The notes: generated by a model from the letters alone, not told the origin. Positions 49,949-59,611 are shown, numbered from the stretch's first letter. The stretch: 64,000 bases of DNA from UBA7378 sp049611805 (GCA_049611805.1 JBMZAX010000006.1:1-64000), one strand, 5' to 3'. Numbers and translations: made by a program.

Positions 49949-51264
49949 TTTGTCGTTTCCATTTTGCTGTCGAAAACACTGTGCCCGTTTACAAAGCAGG
50001 CTTCAACCTTTCCTTGCAGCTTGCGCCCTTCAATGGCGGCGTTTTTGGACTTTGATTTGAGCGCGTCGGCATCGACAATCCACGGCGCTTCCAAATCAAC
50101 CAGCGCAAAATCTGCGGGACTGCCCGTGCGCATGGTGCCGCCGTCAATGTCCAGAAGCCGGGCCGGATGGCCGGTCACGGCGCGTATCAGCGTTGCCAGA
50201 TCGAGCCCATGTGCGTGATGCAGGCTCAACAATACAGACAACAATGTTTCCACGCCCACCGTGCCATAGGCGGCTTGCGCGAAAGGCTGGCGCTTTTCTT
50301 CGGCGTCTTGCGGGTTGTGGCCGGAAACCACAATGTCGATGGTGCCGTCGGCCAGCCCGTCAACCAGCGCGAGGCGGTCATCCTCACTGCGCAGCGGCGG
50401 GTTCAGCTTGGCAAAAGTGCGGTAATTTTCGACATCATTTTCGTTCAGCATCAAATGGGTCGCAGATACGCCGCAACTCACCGCCAGACCGCGCGCTTTG
50501 GCCTGGCGCACGGCTTCAACGCTTTCGCCGGAGGAAACTTGCGAAATATGGTAGCGCGCGCCGGTCAGCTCCACGAGGCGGATGTCGCGGTCGATAATGG
50601 CGGTTTCCGCCGCCACCGGAATGCCGGTGAGGCCGAGGCGGGTTGCCAATTCGCCCTCATGCATGACACCGGCGCTCTGCAAATCCTGATCCAGCGCGTG
50701 CTGGACAATCAGCGCGTCAAAATTCGACGCATAAGACAGCGCGCGCCGCATGGTCAGCGCGTTCATCACCGCACGATCCCCGTCGGTAAAGGCCACCGCA
50801 CCGGCTTCGCGCAACAGGCCGAACTCGGTCATGATGCGGCCTTCGCAATTTTTGGTGATGGCCGCCATCGGGTGTACGCGCACCGACGCCGTGCCGCGCG
50901 CGCGCCGGCTGATGAAATCGACAAGCGCCGCATCGTCAATTGCCGGTGTGGTATTGGGCATGACCACCATATGCGTCACCCCGCCGGCGGCGGCTGCATG
51001 CGAGGCGGTGGCAAGCGTTTCGCGGTGTTCTTCGCCGGGCTCGCCGGTAAATACCTGCATGTCAATCAGGCCCGGCAATATGGCAAGGCCCGTGCAATCC
51101 AGCGTTTCTGCGCTGTCGGGAATTTCAATATCCGCGCCAATGGCGGCAATTTTGCCGTCGCGCACCAGCAGGCTGCCCGTTACATCCAATTCTTGAGCCG
51201 GATCGATCAATCGGGCATTGACAAAGGCGCGTTCGGGCCCGGATGTCAGCTCGCCTTGGGCCAT
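49945..51264 (-). CDS. dihydroorotase-like protein, zinc ligands lost (PyrX/PyrC' type)
   Basis: A 439-aa amidohydrolase-fold protein adjacent to pyrB. The motif after PGLID should be a DxHxH metal site; here it is DMQVF, with Gln70 and Phe72 instead of the two His. The later active-site TDHAPH is replaced by SGHNPQDAEE. In several proteobacteria such a protein forms a structural complex with aspartate transcarbamoylase; I infer that role here. A functional dihydroorotase should be elsewhere. Overlaps pyrB by 1 nt. Confidence 0.9.
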   Translation of the reverse strand: MAQGELTSGPERAFVNARLIDPAQELDVTGSLLVRDGKIAAIGADIEIPDSAETLDCTGLAILPGLIDMQVFTGEPGEEHRETLATASHAAAAGGVTHMVVMPNTTPAIDDAALVDFISRRARGTASVRVHPMAAITKNCEGRIMTEFGLLREAGAVAFTDGDRAVMNALTMRRALSYASNFDALIVQHALDQDLQSAGVMHEGELATRLGLTGIPVAAETAIIDRDIRLVELTGARYHISQVSSGESVEAVRQAKARGLAVSCGVSATHLMLNENDVENYRTFAKLNPPLRSEDDRLALVDGLADGTIDIVVSGHNPQDAEEKRQPFAQAAYGTVGVETLLSVLLSLHHAHGLDLATLIRAVTGHPARLLDIDGGTMRTGSPADFALVDLEAPWIVDADALKSKSKNAAIEGRKLQGKVEACFVNGHSVFDSKMETTK

Positions 51265-52238
51265 CAGCTTGCGCCCCCGCTTTGCATATTATTGGGCAGA
51301 TTGGCCGCCAGCGCCTCCAGCGCCGCCATGCGCACCGCCACGCCCATTTCGACCTGATCGCGGATGAGGCTTATCTCGGTATCATCGGCCAGTTCGCTGT
51401 CAATTTCCGCGCCCCGGTTCATCGGGCCGGGATGCATCACCAGCGCGTGCGGCTTGGCAAAGCCTAGCTTTTCGCGGTTCAGCCCGTAAAGGTGATAATA
51501 TTCTCTGACCGAGGGGATAAGCGCGCCCTGCATGCGTTCGTTTTGTATCCGCAGCATCATTACAATGTCGCAGCCCTCAAGCCCCTCGCGCATGGAGTGG
51601 AATATGTTCGCGCCCAGCCTTTCGGCATCTGCCGGTATCAGCGTGCGCGGGCCGACCAGATTAACCTGCGCGCCCATGGCGTTGAACAAAAGCAGGTTGG
51701 AGCGCGCCACGCGCGAATGGGTGATGTCGCCGCAAATCGCAATTTTAAGACCGCTCAACTTGCCCAGACGCCGCCTTATGGTCAGTGCGTCCAAAAGGGC
51801 TTGGGTCGGGTGCTCATGCGCGCCGTCGCCGGCGTTCAAAACCGCGCAGGAGACTTTTTGCGCCAACAGGGCCACGGCCCCGCTATCGGCGTGGCGTATA
51901 ACCAGCAGGTCGGGGTTCATGGCGTTCAGCGTGACAGCCGTATCGAGCAGCGTCTCGCCCTTGTTCAGGGCCGATGACGACACGCTCATATTCATAACAT
52001 CCGCGCCGAGGCGTTTGCCGGCCAGCTCAAACGAGCTTTGCGTGCGGGTTGAACTTTCAAAAAACAGATTAATCTGGGTGCGACCGCGCAAAACGTCTGT
52101 TTTCTTGTCAATTTGACGGTTCAAATCAACATAAGTGTCGGCCAGATCGAGCAGATTGGTAATGTCGGAAGCAGATAGCCCTTCGATGCCGAGCAGGTCT
52201 CGGAACGGGAAGGTGAAATTTAATGCCGCCGATGTCAT
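51264..52238 (-). CDS. pyrB: aspartate carbamoyltransferase catalytic subunit
   Basis: A 324-aa enzyme making carbamoyl-aspartate. Motifs FFESSTRTQSSFELAGKRLG, HPTQALLDAL, CGDITHSRVARSN and MHPGPMNRGAEI are all present. ATG 52238 has AGGATTT upstream; the frame is open 24 codons further without similarity. It precedes the dihydroorotase-like gene, expected to form one complex. Confidence 0.97.
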   Translation of the reverse strand: MTSAALNFTFPFRDLLGIEGLSASDITNLLDLADTYVDLNRQIDKKTDVLRGRTQINLFFESSTRTQSSFELAGKRLGADVMNMSVSSSALNKGETLLDTAVTLNAMNPDLLVIRHADSGAVALLAQKVSCAVLNAGDGAHEHPTQALLDALTIRRRLGKLSGLKIAICGDITHSRVARSNLLLFNAMGAQVNLVGPRTLIPADAERLGANIFHSMREGLEGCDIVMMLRIQNERMQGALIPSVREYYHLYGLNREKLGFAKPHALVMHPGPMNRGAEIDSELADDTEISLIRDQVEMGVAVRMAALEALAANLPNNMQSGGAS

Positions 52239-52306
52239 TAAATCCTGATTGTATAGGCGCAGAACCGAGTCGTGGCAAGTGAATTTGCCGGCCCTTATGC
52301 TTTGCC

Positions 52307-52780
52307 TCAAGCGTGCAGTCGGTCGAGGACGCCTTGCAGAATAAAAGCCGCGGCCATTTTGTCGATGACCGCGCCGCGTTTGGCGCGGCTGGTATCGGCG
52401 TCAATGAGCGTGCGTTCGACGGCGGCGGTGGACAAACGCTCATCCCACAAAAGCACCGGCAGATCGGGAAAACTGTCGCGCGCCGCCAGATTGCGCACAA
52501 AGGCGTGCGTTGCCTGGACGCGCGGGCCCGCCGACCCGTCCATATTGAGCGGCAGACCCAAGATCAGCCCGCCGATATTTTCCGCATCAATAACAGCCTC
52601 AAGCCGGGCGGCATCGGCACCGAATTTGGTGCGCCTTATGGTGTCAAACGGGGTGGCGATTTGATGGCGCGTATCGGCCACGGCCAGACCTATTGTCTTC
52701 GTGCCCAAATCAAGCCCCAATAGGCGCTGGCCGGCGCTTAAATAGGTCGGCAGAGCGGTTGCGTCTTCGATAATGGGCAT
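52307..52780 (-). CDS. ruvX: Holliday-junction-resolvase-like YqgF/RuvX
   Basis: A 157-aa RNase H-fold protein with LLGLDLGTKTIGLAVAD, ILGLPLNMDGSAG and LLWDERLSTAAVERTL. In E. coli YqgF acts on pre-16S rRNA; resolvase activity is debated. It lies 68 nt upstream of pyrB and is divergent from gatC. Confidence 0.94.
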   Translation of the reverse strand: MPIIEDATALPTYLSAGQRLLGLDLGTKTIGLAVADTRHQIATPFDTIRRTKFGADAARLEAVIDAENIGGLILGLPLNMDGSAGPRVQATHAFVRNLAARDSFPDLPVLLWDERLSTAAVERTLIDADTSRAKRGAVIDKMAAAFILQGVLDRLHA

Positions 52781-52934
52781 AGCCAGTGCATAGCATAGTT
52801 AAATCGGGCTGGCATTTTTTATTGCGGATGATAAGACGGGAAAATCGGGGTGGCGTCGCTTGCGGACAGTTTGCGGCTTTGCTAGTTTCGCCGCGCCGCG
52901 TCGCGCATAATATTGCTTATAAGGAACGGGTCGA

Positions 52935-53222
52935 TTGTCAGTAGATGAAAATATGGTTCGCCGCATTGCCGGCCTTGCTCGCATTCAGGTGGATGACGAG
53001 AAATTACCGGCGCTCGCGCGTGAGCTGAGCGCCATTCTTGGGTTTGTCGAACAATTGTCGGAAGTCGACACTACGGATGTCAAACCCTATACGAGCCCGG
53101 TTGAAATGCAGATAAAGGCGCGCGCCGATGCCGTGACCGATGGCGGGTATCCGGAAGATATTCTGGCCAATGCGCCGGAAAAAGATGACGGCTATTTCGC
53201 CGTTCCGAAAGTGGTCGAGTAA
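52935..53222 (+). CDS. gatC: aspartyl/glutamyl-tRNA amidotransferase subunit C (TTG start)
   Basis: A 95-aa subunit with VRRIAGLARIQVDDEKLPAL and FVEQLSEVDTTDVKPYTSP, the GatC pattern. The start is TTG 52935 (MSVDENMVRRI), with GGAACGGG about 5-10 nt upstream. It opens gatC-gatA-gatB, which amidates Glu-tRNA(Gln) and Asp-tRNA(Asn). The 154-nt upstream gap contains an AT-rich end; no promoter is convincing. Confidence 0.96.
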   Translation: MSVDENMVRRIAGLARIQVDDEKLPALARELSAILGFVEQLSEVDTTDVKPYTSPVEMQIKARADAVTDGGYPEDILANAPEKDDGYFAVPKVVE

Positions 53223-54710
53223 ATGAGCAAGGACACTGATCTGACGGCGCTGAAGCTGGCTGAAGCGCGCGACGGTTTGCGCGCCAAAGAATTTTCCGCG
53301 CGCGAGCTGACGCAAAGTTTTATCGACCGCGTGGCGGCTTCGGAAAAGCTCAACGCCTATATTCTGCAAACACCGGAAAGGGCGCTGGAAGCCGCCGAGC
53401 AGGCCGATGCGCGCCTCGGCACAGGCGATGCCCGCCCGCTGGAAGGCCTGCCCATTGGCGTGAAGGATTTGTTCTGCACAAGCGGAGTGCGCACCACGGC
53501 GTGTTCAAATATTCTGGGCGATTTTACCCCGACTTATGAAAGCAAAGTGACCGAAAACTTATGGGCCGATGGCGCGCTGATGCTGGGCAAGCTGAACAAT
53601 GACGAATTTGCCATGGGTTCTTCAAACGAAACCTCGGCCTATGGCGCGTGCCTCAATCCGTGGCGCGCGGATGATGGCGAACCGCTAGTGCCCGGCGGGT
53701 CTTCGGGCGGCTCTTCGGCGGCGGTGGCCGCGCGGCTCGGTCTGGCGGCAACGGCAACCGATACGGGCGGGTCTATCCGCCAGCCCGCCGCGCTGACCGG
53801 CACGGTGGGGCTGAAGCCGACCTATGGGCGGTGTTCGCGCTGGGGCATTGTCGCCTTTGCCTCTTCGCTCGACCAGGCCGGCCCCATTACGCGCAGCGTG
53901 CGCGACAGCGCCATTATGCTGACCAGCATGGCCGGGCATGATGCGCGCGACACAACAAGCGTGGATATGGCGGTGCCCGATTACGAGGCGGCGCTTACGG
54001 GCGATATTCGCGGGCTGCGCATCGGCGTGCCGAAAGAATATCGCATCGACACCATGCCGTCCGAGATCGAAGCGCTGTGGCAACAGGGCATAGACTGGTT
54101 GCGCGATGCCGGTGCCGAGATTGTGGATGTCAGCCTGCCGCACACCAAATATGCGCTGCCGGCCTATTACATTATTGCGCCGGCCGAGGCGTCTTCCAAT
54201 CTGGCCCGCTATGACGGGGTGCGCTATGGCGCGCGCAAAACAGGCGATGATATTGACGATATGTATGCCCAAACGCGCGGCGCGGGCTTCGGCGATGAGG
54301 TGCAACGGCGCTTGCTTGTCGGCACATATGCGCTGTCGGCGGGCTATTATGACGCCTATTATCTGAAAGCCTTGCAGGTGCGTCGTTTGATTGCACAGGA
54401 TTTCGAAAACGCCTATCAGAATTGCGATCTGTTGCTGACGCCGACAACGCCGTCGGCGGCGTTTGGCTTGGACAAGGGCGATGCCGACCCGCTTGAAATG
54501 TATTTGAACGATGTGTTTACCGTGACGGTGAACCTTGCGGGCCTGCCCGGAATTTCCGTGCCGGCCGGTCTTGATGCCAAGGGCCTGCCGCTTGGCCTGC
54601 AACTGATTGGCAAGGCATTTGGCGAGGAAGAGCTTTTGCGGGCGGCGCAGGTGCTTGAAACGGCCGCCGCATTTTCCGCCGAACCGACCGAATGGTGGAC
54701 AAAATCATGA
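53223..54710 (+). CDS. gatA: aspartyl/glutamyl-tRNA amidotransferase subunit A
   Basis: A 495-aa amidase that releases ammonia from glutamine. The triad is visible: Lys in LPIGVKDLFC, the cis-Ser of GGSSGGSSAAV and the Ser of TDTGGSIRQPA. GYYDAYYLKALQVRRLI is the C-terminal family block. Its ATG follows the gatC stop directly and gatB overlaps its end. Confidence 0.98.
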   Translation: MSKDTDLTALKLAEARDGLRAKEFSARELTQSFIDRVAASEKLNAYILQTPERALEAAEQADARLGTGDARPLEGLPIGVKDLFCTSGVRTTACSNILGDFTPTYESKVTENLWADGALMLGKLNNDEFAMGSSNETSAYGACLNPWRADDGEPLVPGGSSGGSSAAVAARLGLAATATDTGGSIRQPAALTGTVGLKPTYGRCSRWGIVAFASSLDQAGPITRSVRDSAIMLTSMAGHDARDTTSVDMAVPDYEAALTGDIRGLRIGVPKEYRIDTMPSEIEALWQQGIDWLRDAGAEIVDVSLPHTKYALPAYYIIAPAEASSNLARYDGVRYGARKTGDDIDDMYAQTRGAGFGDEVQRRLLVGTYALSAGYYDAYYLKALQVRRLIAQDFENAYQNCDLLLTPTTPSAAFGLDKGDADPLEMYLNDVFTVTVNLAGLPGISVPAGLDAKGLPLGLQLIGKAFGEEELLRAAQVLETAAAFSAEPTEWWTKS

Positions 54711-56200
54711 CAGACAATATGACAGAAAATGCCAATTTGGTTGCCGGTGCCACCGGCGATTGGGAAATCGTTATCGGCCTTGAAGTGCATGCGCAAGTCA
54801 GCTCGGACGCGAAATTGTTTTCCGGCGCGGCCACAACATTCGGTGCCGAGCCGAACACGCAAGTCTCGTTGGTTGATGCGGCCATGCCGGGCATGTTGCC
54901 GGTCATTAACTGGAAATGCGTTGAGCAGGCGGTGCGCACGGGGCTGGGGCTGAAGGCCGAGATTAACCGCTATTCGGTGTTTGACCGGAAAAATTATTTC
55001 TATCCCGACCTGCCGCAAGGCTATCAGATTTCGCAATATCTCCAGCCGATTGTGGGGGAGGGCGAGATTGAGATCGACCTTGAGGCCGGTGTGGTGAAAA
55101 CGGTCGGCATTGAACGTTTGCATCTGGAGCAGGATGCGGGCAAATCGCTGCACGACCAGCACCCCGATTTGAGCTTTGTCGATTTGAACCGTTCCGGCGT
55201 GGCGCTGATGGAAATTGTCTCGCGCCCCGATATGCGCTCGGCGGCCGAGGCGCAGGCTTACGTCAAGAAATTGCGCGCCATTTTGCGTTATCTGGGCACA
55301 TGCGACGGCAATATGGAGCAGGGCAGCCTGCGCGCCGATGTGAATGTGTCCGTCCGCAAGCCCGGCGGCGAACTGGGCACGCGCTGCGAGATTAAAAATG
55401 TGAACTCCATTCGTTTCATCGGGCAGGCGATTGAATATGAAGCGCGCCGCCAGATTGATATCATCGAAGATGGCGGCGAGATCGACCAGGAAACACGCCT
55501 GTTTGACCCCAAGCGCGGCGAAACGCGCTCCATGCGCTCCAAAGAAGAAGCCCATGATTATCGCTATTTCCCCGACCCCGACCTGTTGCCCCTGACCTTC
55601 AGCGCGGAATTTGTTGAAGACATTGCGCGCTCTTTGCCGGAACTGCCGGACGACAAGAAAAAGCGTTTCATGGAAGAATATTCCCTGTCGGCTTATGATG
55701 CGGGCGTTTTGGTGTCGGAAGCCGAAAATGCCGATTTTTTCGAGCAGGCCGCCAAGGGCCGCGATGCCAAGGCCACGGCGAATATGGTGATCGGCAGCGT
55801 GTTTGCCGGACTGAACAAGGCCGGCTTGACCATTTCGCAAAGCCCGGTGCAGGCCGAGCAAATCGGGCAATTGGTCGATCTCATTTCCGACCAGACGATT
55901 TCCAGCCGCATCGCCAAGGATGTTTTTGACCTGATGTTTGATGACGGGCCCGATCAGGGCCGCGATCCGGCGGATATTGTCGAGGAAAAGGGCCTGAAAC
56001 AAGTAACCGATACCGGTGCCATTGAAGCCGCCGTCGATGAGGTGATTGCCGCCAATCCCGACAAGGTTGAGCAAGCCAAGGAAAAGCCGAAAATGGCCGG
56101 CTGGTTTGTCGGGCAGGTGATGAAAGCCACCGGCGGCAAGGCCAATCCGCAAGCCGTGAACCAGCTCGTACTTGCCAAGCTGGGCATCGAAGACCAGTAA
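54707..56200 (+). CDS. gatB: aspartyl/glutamyl-tRNA amidotransferase subunit B
   Basis: A 497-aa kinase/transamidase subunit. EIVIGLEVHAQVSSDAKLFS, FDRKNYFYPDLPQGYQISQ and MRSKEEAHDYRYFPDPDL are the signatures, and the C-terminal YqeY-like part ends GGKANPQAVNQLVLAKLG. ATG 54707 overlaps the gatA stop (ATGA); an ATG 15 nt earlier is possible. Confidence 0.98.
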   Translation: MTDNMTENANLVAGATGDWEIVIGLEVHAQVSSDAKLFSGAATTFGAEPNTQVSLVDAAMPGMLPVINWKCVEQAVRTGLGLKAEINRYSVFDRKNYFYPDLPQGYQISQYLQPIVGEGEIEIDLEAGVVKTVGIERLHLEQDAGKSLHDQHPDLSFVDLNRSGVALMEIVSRPDMRSAAEAQAYVKKLRAILRYLGTCDGNMEQGSLRADVNVSVRKPGGELGTRCEIKNVNSIRFIGQAIEYEARRQIDIIEDGGEIDQETRLFDPKRGETRSMRSKEEAHDYRYFPDPDLLPLTFSAEFVEDIARSLPELPDDKKKRFMEEYSLSAYDAGVLVSEAENADFFEQAAKGRDAKATANMVIGSVFAGLNKAGLTISQSPVQAEQIGQLVDLISDQTISSRIAKDVFDLMFDDGPDQGRDPADIVEEKGLKQVTDTGAIEAAVDEVIAANPDKVEQAKEKPKMAGWFVGQVMKATGGKANPQAVNQLVLAKLGIEDQ

Positions 56201-56203
56201 CCC

Positions 56204-56272
56204 GTGCCGCATCTCATCATTTTGTTTGCGATGAGCTTTGTGGGGCTGCTGGCTTCCTGCGTTGTCGGTTAG
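56204..56272 (+). other. 22-codon ORF / hairpin after gatB
   Basis: A GTG-initiated frame of 22 codons (MPHLIILFAMSFVGLLASCV plus VG) encodes one hydrophobic stretch ending in a lipobox-like LLASC. The same DNA forms a hairpin CTCATC/GATGAG (56213-56218 and 56230-56235). Either a microprotein or a weak transcription end; there is no ribosome-binding site beyond gatB's own end. Confidence 0.25.
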
Positions 56273-56275
56273 GCG

Positions 56276-57079
56276 TTATTTGCCGGAAAAATTGGCGTCG
56301 CGTTTTTCGTTAAAGGCGCGCACACCCTCCACGAAATCTTTCGAGCGGCCAGCTTCGCGCTGGGCCCAGCGTTCATTGTTGAGCTGCTCTTCATAAGTGC
56401 TGTCGACGCTTTCCCAAAGCAGATTGCGGATCATGCCGAGCGACATCGGCCCTTTGGCAAGTTCACCGGCAAGCGTGCGGGCTTCGCCGAGCAGCGCATC
56501 GTCTTCAAAAACGCGGTTAATCAGCCCCCACTCAAGCGCGTCATCCGCGCTCAGGCGTTCGCCCATCAGCGTGAGTTCCTTGGCGCGTGCCATGCCCACC
56601 AGTCGCGGCAGAAGAAAGGTCGCCCCGCCATCGGGCACCAGACCGATGCGCCGGAAGGCTTGCAGGAAAAACGCCGATTTTCCGGCCAGCACCATATCGC
56701 CCATCAGGGCAAAGCTCATGCCGACCCCCGCGCACGGCCCGTTGACGGCCGAGACAATGGGGCAGTGCAGGTTGCGCAAGCGCCGCAAAAGCGGGTGGTA
56801 GAATTTCTCCAGCCCGGCACCTGCATCCGGCAGTCGGTTGCTGGCTGCGCCATTTCCTTCGCCCGGATCGCCCGCCATATTTGCGCCCGCACAAAAGCCG
56901 CGCCCGGCACCGGTCAGTATCAGGCAACGAATATTGTTCTCAGCGTCTTCAACATGGTCGAGCGCAAGGTCCAAACTGTCCAGCATGGTCTGGTTTATGG
57001 CGTTCAGATTATCGGGGTCGTTGAAGGTGAGCGTCGCAATCTCGCCGTCAATCTCCAGTTTTACAAGTTCGAAGTCCAT
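56276..57079 (-). CDS. enoyl-CoA hydratase/isomerase family protein, PaaG-like
   Basis: A 267-aa crotonase-fold protein. The oxyanion blocks LTGAGRGFCAGANMAGDP and NGPCAGVGMSFALMGDM are present, but the two hydratase Glu positions are not; instead Asp in FRRIGLVPDGGATFLLPRLV is kept, as in PaaG isomerases. It overlaps the next gene by a base (TGATG), so both form one operon. Substrate unknown. Confidence 0.85.
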   Translation of the reverse strand: MDFELVKLEIDGEIATLTFNDPDNLNAINQTMLDSLDLALDHVEDAENNIRCLILTGAGRGFCAGANMAGDPGEGNGAASNRLPDAGAGLEKFYHPLLRRLRNLHCPIVSAVNGPCAGVGMSFALMGDMVLAGKSAFFLQAFRRIGLVPDGGATFLLPRLVGMARAKELTLMGERLSADDALEWGLINRVFEDDALLGEARTLAGELAKGPMSLGMIRNLLWESVDSTYEEQLNNERWAQREAGRSKDFVEGVRAFNEKRDANFSGK

Positions 57080-57918
57080 TAGCTCTTTTCCCTTTCGGCT
57101 TTGATTTGGGCGGTTTCCACGGTGCGGAAATCGGGTTTGCGTTTTTCGATAAAGGCGCGCACACCTTCGGCGAACACCGGCTGGTCGCAGAAATGGTGTT
57201 GCATGTCGCGTTCATAATCAAGCTGGGCGTCAAGGCTTTGCAGGTGCGCCTGATCATGGGCCCGCACCGAGGCCTTAATGCCGGTAATCGCGCCATCGGC
57301 CAGACGTTCGGCATAAGCGGTGGCGGTTTCCATCAATTTGTCGTCCGGCAACACTTCCCAGATAAGCCCCCATGCGGCGGCTTTTTCGGCCGACAGGTCA
57401 TCGCCCAGCAAGGCCATGCCATTGGCCCGCGCGCGTCCGACCAAATTCGGCAACATCCATGAAGAGCCGAGATCTGAGATTATGCCGAGCTGGCGCGCGA
57501 AAACGAGTTTGAACTTGGCGCTCTCGGCGGCAATCACAATATCTCCGGCCAGCGCAATGCCCACACCCCCGCCTGCGGCAACACCATTTACCGCGGTAAT
57601 GACGGGTTTGGAGTTGGATACCAATGCGCGCACAAGCGGATTATAGGCGGTTTCCATGGCATTGGCCGTAACATCGCCGCTCGACCAGCCTTCCTTGCTG
57701 GGCCATTGCCCGTTTGCCAAATCTGCACCGGCGCAAAAGCCACGCCCTTCGCCGGTCACGATAATGGCGCGCACGGCGTCGTCTTTGTCGGCATCGCTGA
57801 GCACTTCAATCAGGCGTTCAACAATCGGGCGGTTGAGGCTGTTCAGCACTTCGGGCCGGTTGAGGCGCACGGTCAGCACGCCTGTATCGGCAAGCCCTGT
57901 GGTCACAATGTCACTCAT
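57079..57918 (-). CDS. enoyl-CoA hydratase/isomerase family protein, PaaG-like
   Basis: A 279-aa crotonase-fold protein with VTGEGRGFCAGADLANGQ and NGVAAGGGVGIALAGDIVIA. Like its neighbour it has Asp (ARQLGIISDLGSSWMLP) instead of the second catalytic Glu. A tandem pair of related genes suggests sequential steps or a duplication that has diverged; the two are clearly different in sequence. First gene of the minus-strand pair. Confidence 0.85.
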   Translation of the reverse strand: MSDIVTTGLADTGVLTVRLNRPEVLNSLNRPIVERLIEVLSDADKDDAVRAIIVTGEGRGFCAGADLANGQWPSKEGWSSGDVTANAMETAYNPLVRALVSNSKPVITAVNGVAAGGGVGIALAGDIVIAAESAKFKLVFARQLGIISDLGSSWMLPNLVGRARANGMALLGDDLSAEKAAAWGLIWEVLPDDKLMETATAYAERLADGAITGIKASVRAHDQAHLQSLDAQLDYERDMQHHFCDQPVFAEGVRAFIEKRKPDFRTVETAQIKAEREKS

Positions 57919-58062
57919 CTTTATCCCCCAAAAACAGGGCTACAGGTTAGCTGGTTTGAGCAAAAATAAAAGGCCGAATTCACCAAACCGAATTGATGGG
58001 AAACTAGTTCTTGGCAAGGCCTTCAAGTTTTGATTTAGTACTAGAAACGTGAGGAGGAAACT

Positions 58063-59520
58063 ATGAGTGCAGCAGAACAAATTATTGACTTGCCTGAGAC
58101 GCCGGAAGCTGAAATCCGTCGCCTTGTTGAGCTACAAAAGAAAGCTCATATTGCCGAAGGGCCGATGACGACGGAGCGCCGCATTGACCTGCTCGACCGT
58201 TGCATTGCAATTCTTGTAGACAATAAAGACGCGATTGTAGATGCGCTGAACGCCGATTTTGGCAACCGAAGCCCGGAAGGGTCTTTGGCAAGTGATGTCG
58301 GCATGACACTGACAGCATTGAAATATGCCAAGAAAAACGTGCGCAAATGGATGAAATCATCCAAACGCCACTCAATGTTCCCTCTGGGACTTCTGGGTGC
58401 CAGCACGCGCGTTGAATATCAGCCGCTGGGCTGTGTCGGCAATGTTGTGCCGTGGAATTTCCCGTTCAATCTGTGCTTTGGGCCGATGGGCAGCATTTTT
58501 GCCGCCGGCAATCGCACCATCATCAAACCGTCTGAATATACGCCGCATTGCGCGCTTTTGACGAAGGAGCTGTGCGAGAAATATTTTGATGTTGAAGATG
58601 TCGCCGTTGTTCTCGGCGGCCCCGAAACCGGTGCCAATTTCTCGAAAATGCCGTTCGACCATCTTCTGTTTACCGGCGCGACGGCCATTGCATCGCATGT
58701 GATGCGTGCGGCGGCTGAAAATCTTGTCCCGGTGACGCTGGAACTGGGCGGCAAATCGCCGGTCATCGTGTCCGAAACGGCGGATATGAAAAAAACCGCG
58801 GCACGGGTGATGACAGGCAAAACGCTGAATGCCGGTCAGATTTGTCTGGCGCCTGATTATGTCATGGTGCCGGAAGGCAAGGTTGACAATTTTGTGAGCG
58901 AGGCGTTTTCGTCTGTCGAGACCATGTTCCCGACATTGAAAGACAATGAAGATTACACCTCCATCGTCAATCAGCGCCATTATGAACGCCTGCAAAGCTA
59001 TCTTGACGATGCGCGCGAAAAAGGTGCGACCATCGTGGAATTGAACCCGGCTGATGAGGATTTCTCACAGCAGGAGCATCACAAAATTCCGCCGACCATT
59101 ATCGTTGAGCCGACCGAAGACATGAAGGTCATGCAGGAAGAGATTTTCGGCCCCATTTTGCCGGTGAAATCCTACAAGGCGGTCGATGATGCCATTGGTT
59201 ATGTGAACGACCATGAGCGTCCGCTGGGGCTGTATTATTTCGGTGAAGACTCGGCCGAGGAAAACAAGGTTGTAAACTCCACAACTTCCGGTGGTGTCTC
59301 GGTGAACGATGTTCTCACCCACATCATGCAGGACGATGCGCCGTTTGGCGGTGTCGGCCCGTCGGGCATGGGCTCTTATCACGGGCATGAAGGCTTTGTG
59401 AATTTCAGCCATGCCAAAACGATTTTCCGGCAGACACCATTTGAGTTTGCTGCCGGCATGCTGCGCCCGCCTTATGGGGACAAGGCCCGTAAGCTCATCA
59501 ACGGCATGATCAAAAAATAA
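58063..59520 (+). CDS. NAD(P)-dependent aldehyde dehydrogenase, coniferyl-aldehyde type
   Basis: A 485-aa ALDH with catalytic Cys261 (AGQICLAPD) and Glu227 (LELGGKSP), 34 residues apart as usual. The N-terminal cofactor region has GNVVPWNFPFNLCFGPMG. The overall pattern (ending FRQTPFEFAAGMLRPPYGD) fits the coniferyl-aldehyde dehydrogenase group; actual substrate is uncertain. AGGAGGAAACT precedes the ATG. A strong terminator follows. Confidence 0.88.
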   Translation: MSAAEQIIDLPETPEAEIRRLVELQKKAHIAEGPMTTERRIDLLDRCIAILVDNKDAIVDALNADFGNRSPEGSLASDVGMTLTALKYAKKNVRKWMKSSKRHSMFPLGLLGASTRVEYQPLGCVGNVVPWNFPFNLCFGPMGSIFAAGNRTIIKPSEYTPHCALLTKELCEKYFDVEDVAVVLGGPETGANFSKMPFDHLLFTGATAIASHVMRAAAENLVPVTLELGGKSPVIVSETADMKKTAARVMTGKTLNAGQICLAPDYVMVPEGKVDNFVSEAFSSVETMFPTLKDNEDYTSIVNQRHYERLQSYLDDAREKGATIVELNPADEDFSQQEHHKIPPTIIVEPTEDMKVMQEEIFGPILPVKSYKAVDDAIGYVNDHERPLGLYYFGEDSAEENKVVNSTTSGGVSVNDVLTHIMQDDAPFGGVGPSGMGSYHGHEGFVNFSHAKTIFRQTPFEFAAGMLRPPYGDKARKLINGMIKK

Positions 59521-59538
59521 GAATCTTTTCGGTTCTTG

Positions 59539-59578
59539 GGGTCGCGTGCGTTATTTTGATGCACGCGACCCTTTTTTT
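59539..59578 (+). terminator. strong intrinsic terminator after the aldehyde dehydrogenase
   Basis: GGGTCGCGTGC (59539-59549) pairs perfectly over 11 bp with GCACGCGACCC (59561-59571), with an 11-nt loop and a run of seven T at 59572-59578. It separates the aldehyde dehydrogenase from the acyl-CoA dehydrogenase. Confidence 0.9.
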
Positions 59579-59611
59579 CGGCGTCACGCGCGAAACAGGG
59601 GATAATGACTT

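Noticed and set aside
50167..51357. 396-codon frame opposite the dihydroorotase-like gene
   Set aside because: Shadow frame: the minus strand has clear amidohydrolase similarity and overlaps pyrB and plsY in an operon.
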